Assembly (NCBI GenBank): GCA_913061245.1
Contig: CAJXTO010000111.1
Location: forward strand, 1-5,309
DNA length: 5,309 nucleotides
Reading direction: 5' to 3'
Source of the DNA: an uncultured Oceanospirillales bacterium
Lineage (GTDB): Bacteria; Pseudomonadota; Gammaproteobacteria; Pseudomonadales; Litorivicinaceae
The position numbers were made by a program, and so were the translations under genes. The stretch's first letter is position 1. Each line of letters starts with the position of its first letter. The notes beneath the pieces were generated by a model that was not told the DNA's origin, ran no database searches, and saw only the letters and a program-made list of their open reading frames with translations. Shown in pieces: positions 1 through 5,309 of the stretch.

Positions 1-2
1 TG

Positions 3-146
3 CAATGGTTTTTAAAACGATTTGCAAATGGGGCCGAAGCATGGTCACAATTACACCCTATTGTTGATCCTGATATCCAGTACCAACAATTTAAAGAATT
101 AATAGACGGAGGGGGACTCCGCGATGGGACTGAAAGAACTGGTTAG
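3..146 (+). CDS. dusB: C-terminal end of probable tRNA-dihydrouridine synthase B (5' truncated)
   Basis: An open frame enters from the left edge and ends at a TAG at 144-146, giving 47 residues that begin QWFLKRFANGAEAW. DusB is a flavin enzyme that reduces uridines in tRNA to dihydrouridine in the cytoplasm. The fragment aligns without gaps, from memory, to the tail of gammaproteobacterial DusB: a W-[YF]-L start, a middle Asn/His-x-Ile-x-Asp-like stretch, then a Q-rich amphipathic helix. The last dozen residues (from about GGGLRDG) look like a non-conserved extension. The catalytic domain lies outside the window, so identity rests on this short tail plus the well-known dusB-fis gene order. 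The reading frame runs 23 bases into fis, which suggests coupled translation. The call is probable rather than certain. Confidence 0.68.
   Translation, partial: QWFLKRFANGAEAWSQLHPIVDPDIQYQQFKELIDGGGLRDGTERTG
108..115 (+). promoter_or_regulatory. Strong ribosome binding site of fis, inside the upstream gene
   Basis: The purine run GGAGGGGG lies 8 bases before the fis ATG and is a strong Shine-Dalgarno match. It sits inside the coding frame of the upstream (dusB-like) gene, so ribosomes finishing that gene pass over it. An in-frame TAG at 103-105 and the absence of any ATG, GTG or TTG between it and 124 fix the fis start at 124. Confidence 0.75.
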
Positions 147-351
147 AAAGCATATCGACCAGTATTTCGAAGAGCTTGATGGGGAAATTCCACAAGGCCT
201 ATACGACCTCGTTGTCGGTCAGGTCGAACACGCATTACTCGAAGCAGCTCTTCACCAAAGCAACAACAACCAATCGAAAGCAGCTGAGATGCTTGGCATC
301 AGTCGGGGAACTTTGCGTACCCGCATGAAACTATTCGGTTTACTCTCCTAG
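124..351 (+). CDS. fis: Fis nucleoid-associated DNA-binding protein, short form
   Basis: Fis is a dimeric nucleoid protein that bends DNA and regulates rRNA, tRNA and many growth-phase genes. This 75-residue protein matches the Fis core: helices A/B with LYDLVVGQVEHALLE (about 26-40), an NNNQSKAAEMLG turn and helix C (47-58), and the recognition helix SRGTLRTRMK (60-69). Arg61, Thr63 and Arg65 match E. coli Arg85, Thr87 and Arg89. E. coli Asn84 is Ser60 here, and Lys90 is Thr66. E. coli Fis has 98 residues; the missing part is the N-terminal beta-hairpin arm that contacts Hin/Gin-type invertases. An in-frame stop at 103-105 excludes a longer start, so the short form is real. The gene overlaps the upstream frame by 23 bases and is followed by purH in the same direction, as in Pseudomonas-type operons. 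Confidence 0.93.
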   Translation: MGLKELVRKHIDQYFEELDGEIPQGLYDLVVGQVEHALLEAALHQSNNNQSKAAEMLGISRGTLRTRMKLFGLLS

Positions 352-365
352 ACTGCTCCAGACAC

Positions 366-374
366 TGGTATACT
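366..374 (+). promoter_or_regulatory. Possible extended -10 promoter for purHD
   Basis: In the 54-base gap between fis and purH, TGGTATACT fits an extended -10 element (TGn followed by TATACT, five of six matches to TATAAT). No convincing -35 is seen 16-18 bases upstream, which an extended -10 can tolerate. Transcription would start near 381 and leave a leader of about 25 bases containing the purH ribosome binding site. purH and purD could then be transcribed apart from dusB-fis. No PurR-like operator palindrome is visible here. This is a motif match only. Confidence 0.35.
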
Positions 375-388
375 TTCGGCCTTTTTTC

Positions 389-395
389 AGGGAGG
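389..395 (+). promoter_or_regulatory. Ribosome binding site of purH
   Basis: AGGGAGG lies 10 bases before the ATG at 406 and supports that start. A second purine patch (AAAGG, 401-405) touches the ATG and is too close to act as the binding site. Confidence 0.6.
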
Positions 396-405
396 TCTTT
401 AAAGG

Positions 406-1968
406 ATGCCAGCCACCGATTCGATTCAGGTGCGTCGAGCACTTCTCAGTGTCTCAGACAAAACAAACTTATTGGATTTTGCCCGAGGTCTTCACGATCT
501 TGGCGTTCAACTGGTATCTACAGGTGGTACGTTCCGTGCACTTCAAGAGGCTGGTCTACCAGCAATCGAAGTATCCTCTGTAACTGAATTTCCTGAAATG
601 ATGGACGGCCGTGTCAAAACACTGCATCCAAAAATTCATGGCGGAATACTCGGTCGTCGCGACCAAGACCAGGGCGTCATGGCTGAACACGAAATCGAAG
701 CAATCGATCTTGTGTGTGTCAATCTCTACCCGTTCCGAGAAACGATTGCAGACCCTACTAAAACTCACGACGACGCGATTGAAAATATTGATATCGGTGG
801 CCCAGCAATGGTTCGTTCAGCTGCCAAGAATCATCAATTTGTTGGCATTGTCACTTCGCCACTTCAATACCAAACGGTCTTATCTGAACTCCAAGCTGGC
901 GGACTCTCGTTCGAGACTCGAAAGGACCTTGCCAAAGCTGCCTTCCAGCATACTGCTGAGTATGACGGAGCAATTGCCAATTATCTGGGACGGGACAATG
1001 AGGCGGCTCAATATCCAGAAAAATTATTTATGCACTTCGAGCGTGATTCAGTCTTGCGTTACGGTGAAAATCCGCATCAGTCCGCAGCGTTTTATCGCGA
1101 CCCAAGCGTGATTGGATCATCTGTAGGGACATCACAGCAGCTTGCAGGAAAAGCCCTTTCCTTTAACAACATTGCAGACACTGATGCAGCTCTAGAGTGT
1201 GTTCGACAGTTCGAAGCGCCCGCGTGCGTTATCGTAAAACATGCAAACCCCTGTGGTGTTGCAGTCGAAGGCTCAATTCTTGATGCGTATGAAAAAGCAT
1301 TTGAGACAGATCCAACCAGTGCATTTGGTGGGATTATTGCCTTTAACCGTTTACTCGACGCGAAAACAGCGGATCGAATTTTAGAACGCCAATTCGTGGA
1401 AGTGATTATCGCTCCAGGCGTTGAGCAAGGCGTGGTTGAACTCTTTGAGAAAAAGCCCTCTGTTCGCTTGTTGACCGTTGGTTCGCTCGAGCACACTCCA
1501 TCGCAGCCAGATTATCGTCGCGTTCAGGGCGGACTGCTTATCCAAGACACCGACACTGGAACGAGAACAGAATCTGAACTCACATGTGTCACAGACACTA
1601 AACCAACGGCAGAACAAATGGCGGATCTTTTATTTGCATGGAAGGTCGCCAAATTCGTGAAATCCAATGCGATTATTTACGCTAAAAACAACCAAACGAT
1701 TGGTGTAGGTGCCGGCCAAATGAGTCGCGTGTATTCGGCTCGAATCGCGGCAATCAAGGCACAAGATGCCAATCTCGAAGTCGCCGGTAGCGTCATGGCC
1801 TCCGACGCATTCTTCCCTTTCAGAGATGGTATTGATGCAGCGGCCGAAGCTGGAATCGCGGCAGTCATTCAGCCTGGTGGGTCAATTCGTGATGACGAAG
1901 TCATCGGAGCTGCCAACGAACATGGGATAGCAATGGTCTTCACCGGAATGCGTCACTTCCGACATTAA
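406..1968 (+). CDS. purH: Bifunctional AICAR formyltransferase / IMP cyclohydrolase
   Basis: PurH carries out the last two steps of de novo purine synthesis in the cytoplasm: formylation of AICAR with 10-formyl-tetrahydrofolate to FAICAR, then ring closure to IMP. The 520 residues are close to the E. coli length of 529, so the gene is complete. The N-terminal cyclohydrolase domain (MGS-like fold, about 9-200) shows SVSDKT (15-20), STGGT (38-42), MDGRVKTLHP (66-75), VNLYPF (105-110) and IENIDIGGPAMVRSAAKNH (125-143). Lys71, Tyr108, Asp129 and Lys141 correspond to the active-site residues known in the family. The transformylase domain (about 210-520) shows RYGENPHQ (218-225), KHANPCG (278-284, with the catalytic Lys-His pair), DPTSAFGG (302-309), GAGQMSR (435-441), ASDAFFPF (465-472) and the typical C-terminus MRHFRH. 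It is followed after 9 bases by purD. No missing residues or frame breaks are seen. Confidence 0.98.
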   Translation: MPATDSIQVRRALLSVSDKTNLLDFARGLHDLGVQLVSTGGTFRALQEAGLPAIEVSSVTEFPEMMDGRVKTLHPKIHGGILGRRDQDQGVMAEHEIEAIDLVCVNLYPFRETIADPTKTHDDAIENIDIGGPAMVRSAAKNHQFVGIVTSPLQYQTVLSELQAGGLSFETRKDLAKAAFQHTAEYDGAIANYLGRDNEAAQYPEKLFMHFERDSVLRYGENPHQSAAFYRDPSVIGSSVGTSQQLAGKALSFNNIADTDAALECVRQFEAPACVIVKHANPCGVAVEGSILDAYEKAFETDPTSAFGGIIAFNRLLDAKTADRILERQFVEVIIAPGVEQGVVELFEKKPSVRLLTVGSLEHTPSQPDYRRVQGGLLIQDTDTGTRTESELTCVTDTKPTAEQMADLLFAWKVAKFVKSNAIIYAKNNQTIGVGAGQMSRVYSARIAAIKAQDANLEVAGSVMASDAFFPFRDGIDAAAEAGIAAVIQPGGSIRDDEVIGAANEHGIAMVFTGMRHFRH

Positions 1969-1971
1969 GGA
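1967..1971 (+). promoter_or_regulatory. Ribosome binding site that decides the purD start
   Basis: AAGGA overlaps the purH TAA stop and lies 6 bases before the ATG at 1978. An in-frame TTG at 1972 would extend PurD by two residues but directly abuts this site, so the ATG at 1978 is the better start. It gives the family-typical N-terminus MKVLVIGGGGREHA. Confidence 0.7.
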
Positions 1972-1977
1972 TTGATA

Positions 1978-3258
1978 ATGAAAGTTCTTGTTATTGGCGG
2001 CGGTGGCCGCGAACACGCTCTTGCTTGGAAACTCGCACAATCTCCTCGAGTAACAGAAGTATTTGTCGCACCAGGCAATGCCGGCTCAGCTCTCGAAGAC
2101 AATGTGACCAACATTGATCTTGCTGTCTCCGATCTCGATGGCTTAGTTGCATTCGCGGAAAACAATGCGATCGACTACACCGTAGTCGGTCCAGAAGCCC
2201 CACTTGTGGATGGCATTGTCGACCGCTTTGAAGCAAAAGGTCTTCGCTGTTTTGGTCCTCGTGCTGATTGCGCACAACTCGAGGGGTCTAAGGCGTTTAC
2301 CAAAGAATTTTTAAAACGTCACAATATTCCAACAGCAGCTTACGGCACCTTTACCGATGTCGACAAAGCTCTAGCCTATCTCGATGAAGTCGGCGCACCG
2401 ATTGTCGTCAAAGCTGATGGATTGGCTGCAGGTAAAGGTGTGATCCTTGCAGAAACGTTGGATGAGGCGAAATCTGCTGTTAAAGACATGCTCCAAGGTA
2501 ACCAGTTCGGTGACGCAGGAAGTCGAGTCGTTATTGAAGAGTTCTTAACCGGTGAAGAAGCAAGCTTCATTGTGATGGTTGATGGGACAGATGTATTACC
2601 ACTGGCATCATCCCAAGATCATAAAGCAGCCTATGATGGCGACACCGGTCCAAATACAGGTGGCATGGGTGCGTATTCCCCCGCCCCTGTTGTCGACCAA
2701 ATGTGCCATAACCGCATCATGTCAGAAGTGATCCAACCGACAATTCATGGCCTTGCCGCGGATGGGCTGAGATATCGCGGATTTTTGTACGCCGGTATTA
2801 TGGTCACTGCTGACGGCACGCCCAAAGTACTCGAATACAACTGCCGCTTCGGCGACCCTGAAACACAACCGATTCTGTTCCGTTTAAAAAGCGACCTACT
2901 CGATCTGATCGAAGCGGCCTGCCATGGAAGCTTGGGCGATCAAATTGCACTCTGGGACTCGCGCGCTGCGCTGGGCATTGTTATGGCGGCGCCAGGCTAC
3001 CCCGGCGACTATCCAAAAGGAGCGGCAATCGACTTAGGTCAGAACATCGAGGACACTAAGGTCTTCCATGCTGGAACGACAATGAGCGGAGGCCAACCTG
3101 TCACATCAGGCGGTCGAGTACTTTGCGTCACAGCGTTGGGATCTGGCGTTACTGAAGCTCAAGCCAAAGCATATGAGCGCTTAAAAACGGTGCAATTTGA
3201 AGGCGCTGAATATCGAACCGACATCGGTTATCGAGCCGTCGAACGAGAAAACGCTTAA
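1978..3258 (+). CDS. purD: Phosphoribosylamine-glycine ligase (GAR synthetase)
   Basis: PurD joins 5-phosphoribosylamine to glycine with ATP to form GAR, the second step of purine synthesis in the cytoplasm. The 426 residues match the usual length (E. coli 429). An N-terminal domain carries the nucleotide-fold loop VIGGGGREHA (5-14) and VVGPEAPL (69-76). The ATP-grasp domain follows, with VKADGLAAGKGV (144-155), EEFLTGEEASF (187-197), DHKAAYDGDTGPNTGGMGAY (214-233) and the metal-binding EYNCRFGDPETQ (286-297). The C-terminal domain shows AAPGYPGDYPKG (337-348), FHAGT (363-367), SGGRVLCV (377-384) and RTDIGYRA (413-420). The gene sits 9 bases after purH and is surely co-transcribed with it. 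Its TAA stop shares TTAA with the stop of the convergent sfsA, leaving no space for an intergenic terminator. The start is set by the ribosome binding site at 1967-1971. Confidence 0.97.
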   Translation: MKVLVIGGGGREHALAWKLAQSPRVTEVFVAPGNAGSALEDNVTNIDLAVSDLDGLVAFAENNAIDYTVVGPEAPLVDGIVDRFEAKGLRCFGPRADCAQLEGSKAFTKEFLKRHNIPTAAYGTFTDVDKALAYLDEVGAPIVVKADGLAAGKGVILAETLDEAKSAVKDMLQGNQFGDAGSRVVIEEFLTGEEASFIVMVDGTDVLPLASSQDHKAAYDGDTGPNTGGMGAYSPAPVVDQMCHNRIMSEVIQPTIHGLAADGLRYRGFLYAGIMVTADGTPKVLEYNCRFGDPETQPILFRLKSDLLDLIEAACHGSLGDQIALWDSRAALGIVMAAPGYPGDYPKGAAIDLGQNIEDTKVFHAGTTMSGGQPVTSGGRVLCVTALGSGVTEAQAKAYERLKTVQFEGAEYRTDIGYRAVERENA

Positions 3259-3941
3259 TCAAGCCGGAAAGGAATCGCTCCAGCGAGCTTTATATGACGC
3301 GGAGTGATTTCCGTTTGTAGCGCGTGAAAGGTAACACCTGCATCGAGAGCTCTCGTGCACGCATCAGCAAACGAGGGGTCGAGAACTCGATACGGTGCAA
3401 TCGACTCAATCCCTGTATGCATCGCTACAAAGACTAAGTGCGTCTCAAGTCCATCAGCGGCCATTTCCGCTAATAGATTGACGTGCTGCGTTGCACGCTC
3501 GGATGGCGCATCAGGAAACAACCCCACACCATCATCTTCACAGAGCGTGACCGATTTAATCTCGACATACACTGGCTTGCCACCGCGCGATAATTCAAGA
3601 TCAAAACGGTGTGAGCCCACTCTCGGTTCACGGCGAACCAACGTGACCTCGGGTATCCAAAGTGACAAATTGGTCGATGACAACAATTGATTGGCACGCG
3701 CAGTGTTAATACATGCCATACCCGAAGCCACTTCGACCAATTCCCAAGCGAAGTCCAGTTTTCTCCCTGGTGGTTGCCTGCGAATCCATGCGCGCGCGCC
3801 TTCTTCGAGCAATCCAGTCATGCGGCCTGTATTTGCACAATGCGCAGTAATCACCCCATCACCGGTTTCGATATCAGCGAAAAACCGTTTGTAACGTTTG
3901 ATTAATCGTCCTTCAGTGAGAGAGTCCTGATAATCAATCAT
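3255..3941 (-). CDS. sfsA: SfsA family protein (sugar fermentation stimulation protein homolog)
   Basis: This 228-residue protein matches SfsA (E. coli 234). Shared blocks are LIKRYKRFFAD (13-23), HCANTGRMTG (34-43), the WELV and CINTARANQL region (67-86), RFDLEL (112-117), YVEIKSVTL (125-133) and FPDAPSERATQH (142-153). E. coli SfsA was named for boosting maltose fermentation genes when over-expressed and was reported to bind DNA; its true role is unsettled. Asp114, Glu127 and Lys129 form a D-Xn-E-x-K pattern like that of PD-(D/E)XK nucleases, so a nuclease-like fold is likely, by inference. The ATG at 3941 gives the family-like N-terminus; a TTG at 3974 would add 11 residues (239 in all) and 33 more bases of overlap with the upstream gene. 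No clear Shine-Dalgarno precedes the ATG, and its 8-base overlap with the aminotransferase end points to coupled translation. Confidence 0.93.
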   Translation of the reverse strand: MIDYQDSLTEGRLIKRYKRFFADIETGDGVITAHCANTGRMTGLLEEGARAWIRRQPPGRKLDFAWELVEVASGMACINTARANQLLSSTNLSLWIPEVTLVRREPRVGSHRFDLELSRGGKPVYVEIKSVTLCEDDGVGLFPDAPSERATQHVNLLAEMAADGLETHLVFVAMHTGIESIAPYRVLDPSFADACTRALDAGVTFHALQTEITPRHIKLAGAIPFRLD

Positions 3942-5106
3942 GAATGAAGCGGGCCATTCTCTCGAGTGCTTCAATTAATCGATCGGCAGGTTGCGTGTAA
4001 GCAATCCGAATCCATGTTGGAGGGAGACTGCCTGAAAAGTCGATACCCGGAGTGATTGCGACACCGGTCTCACGAATGAGATCAGCGCAAAATTGCTGAC
4101 TATCCGACGTGATATCGCACGCATCAACAAACACATAAAAAGCACCATCAGGCTCAGCTGCAATCTTAAAACCCATGTCTTCAAGCCGAGGGATTAAGAG
4201 GTCACGCCGTTCTTTCAATTCAAGCCGATGCAGCTCTGCTTCACGCAATGCGCCTGGCTCAAAACAAGACAACGCAGCCTCTTGTGCAAAAGACGGTGCA
4301 CAAATAAATAAGTGCTGCGCTAATCGCTGTGTGGCCTCGAGCGCATATTCTGGAATCACAAGCCAGCCAAGCCGCCAACCCGTCATGTTGAAATACTTCG
4401 AGAAGCTCCCGACGACAAAGTGTTGGTCTGAAATCGCAAGACTACTGCCCAATGCATTATTGAATGAAAGGCTCTGATAGATCTCGTCAACAATTAAGTG
4501 ACGATTGGTTTTTAAGCACCATTGAATCATCCGCTCGAGCTCAACACCTGGGACAGCCTGCCCGGTGGGATTTGCCGGATGCGCGAGCATCAAGGTGCGA
4601 TCACTTGTCGTCGCCTCGATCTCAAGTACCTCACACGTTGGTTGAAACTGTGATTCGATGTCCGTTTTGATCCAATGGACTTTTCCGCCAACGGCTTCAA
4701 CAAATCTTGGATTACACGGATACGCAGGATCTGCCATCAACACTCCATCGCCCGGGTTCGTTGTGGCCGCAGAAGCCAACAAGAGACCAGCCGAGGCACC
4801 AACAGTGATTTGAATTCGTCGTGCCGGCACATCGAGCCCTTGCGATTGATACCAAGTCGATAGTGCGTCTCGAAGTGTCTGAATTCCGCGCGCATCGGTG
4901 TATCGCGTTTTACCAGCTTGCAAAGCATGGCATGCACGCTCAATCACAGATTGTGATGTTGGAAAATCAGGCTCGCCCACTTCAAGGTGGATGACATCGA
5001 CACCCCGAGACTCAAGCTCCTCTGCTATCCGTACCACCTCCATCACATGAAACGGAGGAATTGATTGAAGTCTGTCGGCTAGCGGGCGTGGGTCAATTGG
5101 TCTCAA
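3934..5106 (-). CDS. Class I/II PLP-dependent aminotransferase
   Basis: This 390-residue protein is a complete fold-type I aminotransferase of the aspartate aminotransferase superfamily, which uses pyridoxal phosphate to move amino groups between amino and keto acids. Visible motifs are PFHVMEVVRIAEEL (18-31), HLEVGEPDFPT (40-50), YTDARGI (69-75), PANPTG (177-182, cofactor Asn179), DEIYQ (207-211, Asp207 and Tyr210), SFSKYFNMTGWRLGW (234-248, Schiff-base Lys237), DGAFYVF (320-326) and WIRIAY (365-370, substrate-carboxylate Arg367). The substrate cannot be read from sequence; aspartate, alanine/valine or aromatic activity is possible. I recall a similar unnamed aminotransferase beside dksA in Pseudomonas. 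The start is a TTG: GGGAG lies 6 bases upstream, no in-frame ATG occurs before Met22, and starting at Met22 would remove the conserved PFH stretch. sfsA follows with an 8-base overlap. Confidence 0.93.
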   Translation of the reverse strand: MRPIDPRPLADRLQSIPPFHVMEVVRIAEELESRGVDVIHLEVGEPDFPTSQSVIERACHALQAGKTRYTDARGIQTLRDALSTWYQSQGLDVPARRIQITVGASAGLLLASAATTNPGDGVLMADPAYPCNPRFVEAVGGKVHWIKTDIESQFQPTCEVLEIEATTSDRTLMLAHPANPTGQAVPGVELERMIQWCLKTNRHLIVDEIYQSLSFNNALGSSLAISDQHFVVGSFSKYFNMTGWRLGWLVIPEYALEATQRLAQHLFICAPSFAQEAALSCFEPGALREAELHRLELKERRDLLIPRLEDMGFKIAAEPDGAFYVFVDACDITSDSQQFCADLIRETGVAITPGIDFSGSLPPTWIRIAYTQPADRLIEALERMARFIHD

Positions 5107-5196
5107 TGTGTTCTCCCGTTGAAAGAAGGTGGTACAGTCGGCGATGTTCTGATACTTTCTCGCGTCTAATTTTTATAGTGTGGAGTTTCGCCAACA
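5107..5196. promoter_or_regulatory. Divergent intergenic region between the aminotransferase gene and dksA
   Basis: These 90 bases must hold the leftward promoter of the aminotransferase-sfsA pair and probably a rightward dksA promoter. On the minus strand TATAAA (plus positions 5172-5177) is a fair -10 for the leftward genes and would give a leader of roughly 60 bases, but no clear -35 lies upstream. For dksA, GGAG (5182-5185) is a usable ribosome binding site 11 bases before the ATG. No -35/-10 pair of good quality was found for dksA. No operator palindrome or hairpin stands out. Confidence 0.4.
5113..5117 (-). promoter_or_regulatory. Ribosome binding site supporting the TTG start of the aminotransferase gene
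   Basis: On the minus strand GGGAG lies 6 bases before TTG at 5106-5104, an ideal spacing. Reading upstream in frame, I found no ATG or GTG in the intergenic region, so the TTG is the best-supported start. Confidence 0.6.
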
Positions 5197-5309
5197 ATGG
5201 CAACGAATAAACAAGAATCACTCTTAGGCTACGTTGATCCGTACCAAGCATCGAAAGATGAAGAGTACATGAGTGAGGCGATGCGTGAACACTTCGTGAA
5301 GATTCTCGA
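5197..5309 (+). CDS. dksA: RNA polymerase-binding transcription factor DksA (3' truncated)
   Basis: The first 37 codons of an open frame reach the window end without a stop and encode MATNKQESLLGYVDPYQ followed by a DEEYMSEAMREHFVKIL stretch. This matches the DksA N-terminus, where E. coli has VEPYQ and GEEYMNEAQLAHFRRIL. DksA inserts a coiled coil into the RNA polymerase secondary channel and, with ppGpp, represses rRNA promoters and activates amino-acid promoters. The coiled-coil tip aspartates and the C-terminal zinc finger lie outside the window. The region before PYQ is about eight residues shorter than in E. coli. The ATG at 5197 has GGAG 11 bases upstream. Its position next to sfsA and an aminotransferase gene fits gammaproteobacterial gene order. 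Confidence 0.9.
   Translation, partial: MATNKQESLLGYVDPYQASKDEEYMSEAMREHFVKIL

Noticed and set aside
358..368. Small hairpin CCAG-aca-CTGG after fis as terminator or attenuator
   Set aside because: A 4-base stem with a 3-base loop is too weak, and the T-run at 382-387 is 13 bases away.
611..1111. 166-codon open frame on the plus strand inside purH
   Set aside because: It is an out-of-frame shadow of purH with no ribosome binding site and low-complexity basic/serine-rich content. The purH frame carries all family motifs.
1092..1496. 134-codon antisense open frame inside purH
   Set aside because: It lies wholly opposite the conserved transformylase domain, has no recognisable domain, and is a shadow of purH codon usage.
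1972..1980. TTG at 1972 as purD start
   Set aside because: It directly touches the Shine-Dalgarno at 1967-1971. The ATG at 1978 has proper spacing and gives the standard PurD N-terminus.
1991..2275. 94-codon antisense open frame over the purD start
   Set aside because: It is Arg/Gln-rich shadow translation opposite the conserved PurD N-terminal domain with no independent support.
3277..3295. Possible terminator hairpin after purD (GCTC-cagc-GAGC then TTTATAT)
   Set aside because: The stem is only 4 base pairs and the following run is interrupted and not U-rich enough for intrinsic termination. It also lies in sfsA coding sequence.
5174..5179. TATAGT as a -10 element for dksA
   Set aside because: Transcription would start near 5186, after the GGAG ribosome binding site at 5182-5185, and there is no good -35 upstream.
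1..5309. Mobile element, CRISPR array, tRNA, riboswitch or defence system
   Set aside because: No inverted or direct repeats, tRNA-like cloverleaf, transposase motifs or repeat-spacer pattern were seen. Almost every base is in a conserved housekeeping gene.

Overview
The window is ordinary chromosomal housekeeping DNA from a gammaproteobacterium. I see no mobile element, RNA gene, CRISPR array or foreign-looking block. The evidence is the gene set itself: a Fis nucleoid protein directly behind what looks like the end of dusB, then purH and purD, with sfsA, an aminotransferase gene and dksA next to them. The dusB-fis-purH-purD order and the aminotransferase/dksA neighbourhood resemble, from memory, Pseudomonas-like and related gammaproteobacteria more than E. 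coli, where fis and purHD lie apart. Base composition looks moderate and even throughout. I cannot name the genus.

Layout: positions 3-146 (+) are the 3' end of an upstream gene, probably dusB (tRNA-dihydrouridine synthase). It overlaps fis (124-351, +) by 23 bases. A 54-base gap with a possible extended -10 promoter leads to purH (406-1968, +), and after 9 bases purD (1978-3258, +). purD meets sfsA (3255-3941, -) tail to tail, with the two TAA stops sharing TTAA. sfsA overlaps by 8 bases the end of a class I/II PLP aminotransferase gene (3934-5106, -), so these two form a leftward operon. A 90-base divergent intergenic region separates it from dksA (5197 onward, +), which is cut off by the window end.

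How they work together: PurH performs the last two steps of IMP synthesis and PurD the second step of the same pathway, so their joint expression is expected. Fis and DksA are both growth-rate and stringent-response related regulators in well-studied relatives. Their placement beside nucleotide and amino-acid metabolism genes is suggestive but not proof of a regulatory circuit. The most notable features are the short Fis, which lacks the N-terminal beta-hairpin arm, the compact gene overlaps, and the absence of an intergenic terminator between the convergent purD and sfsA genes. No clearly novel system was found.
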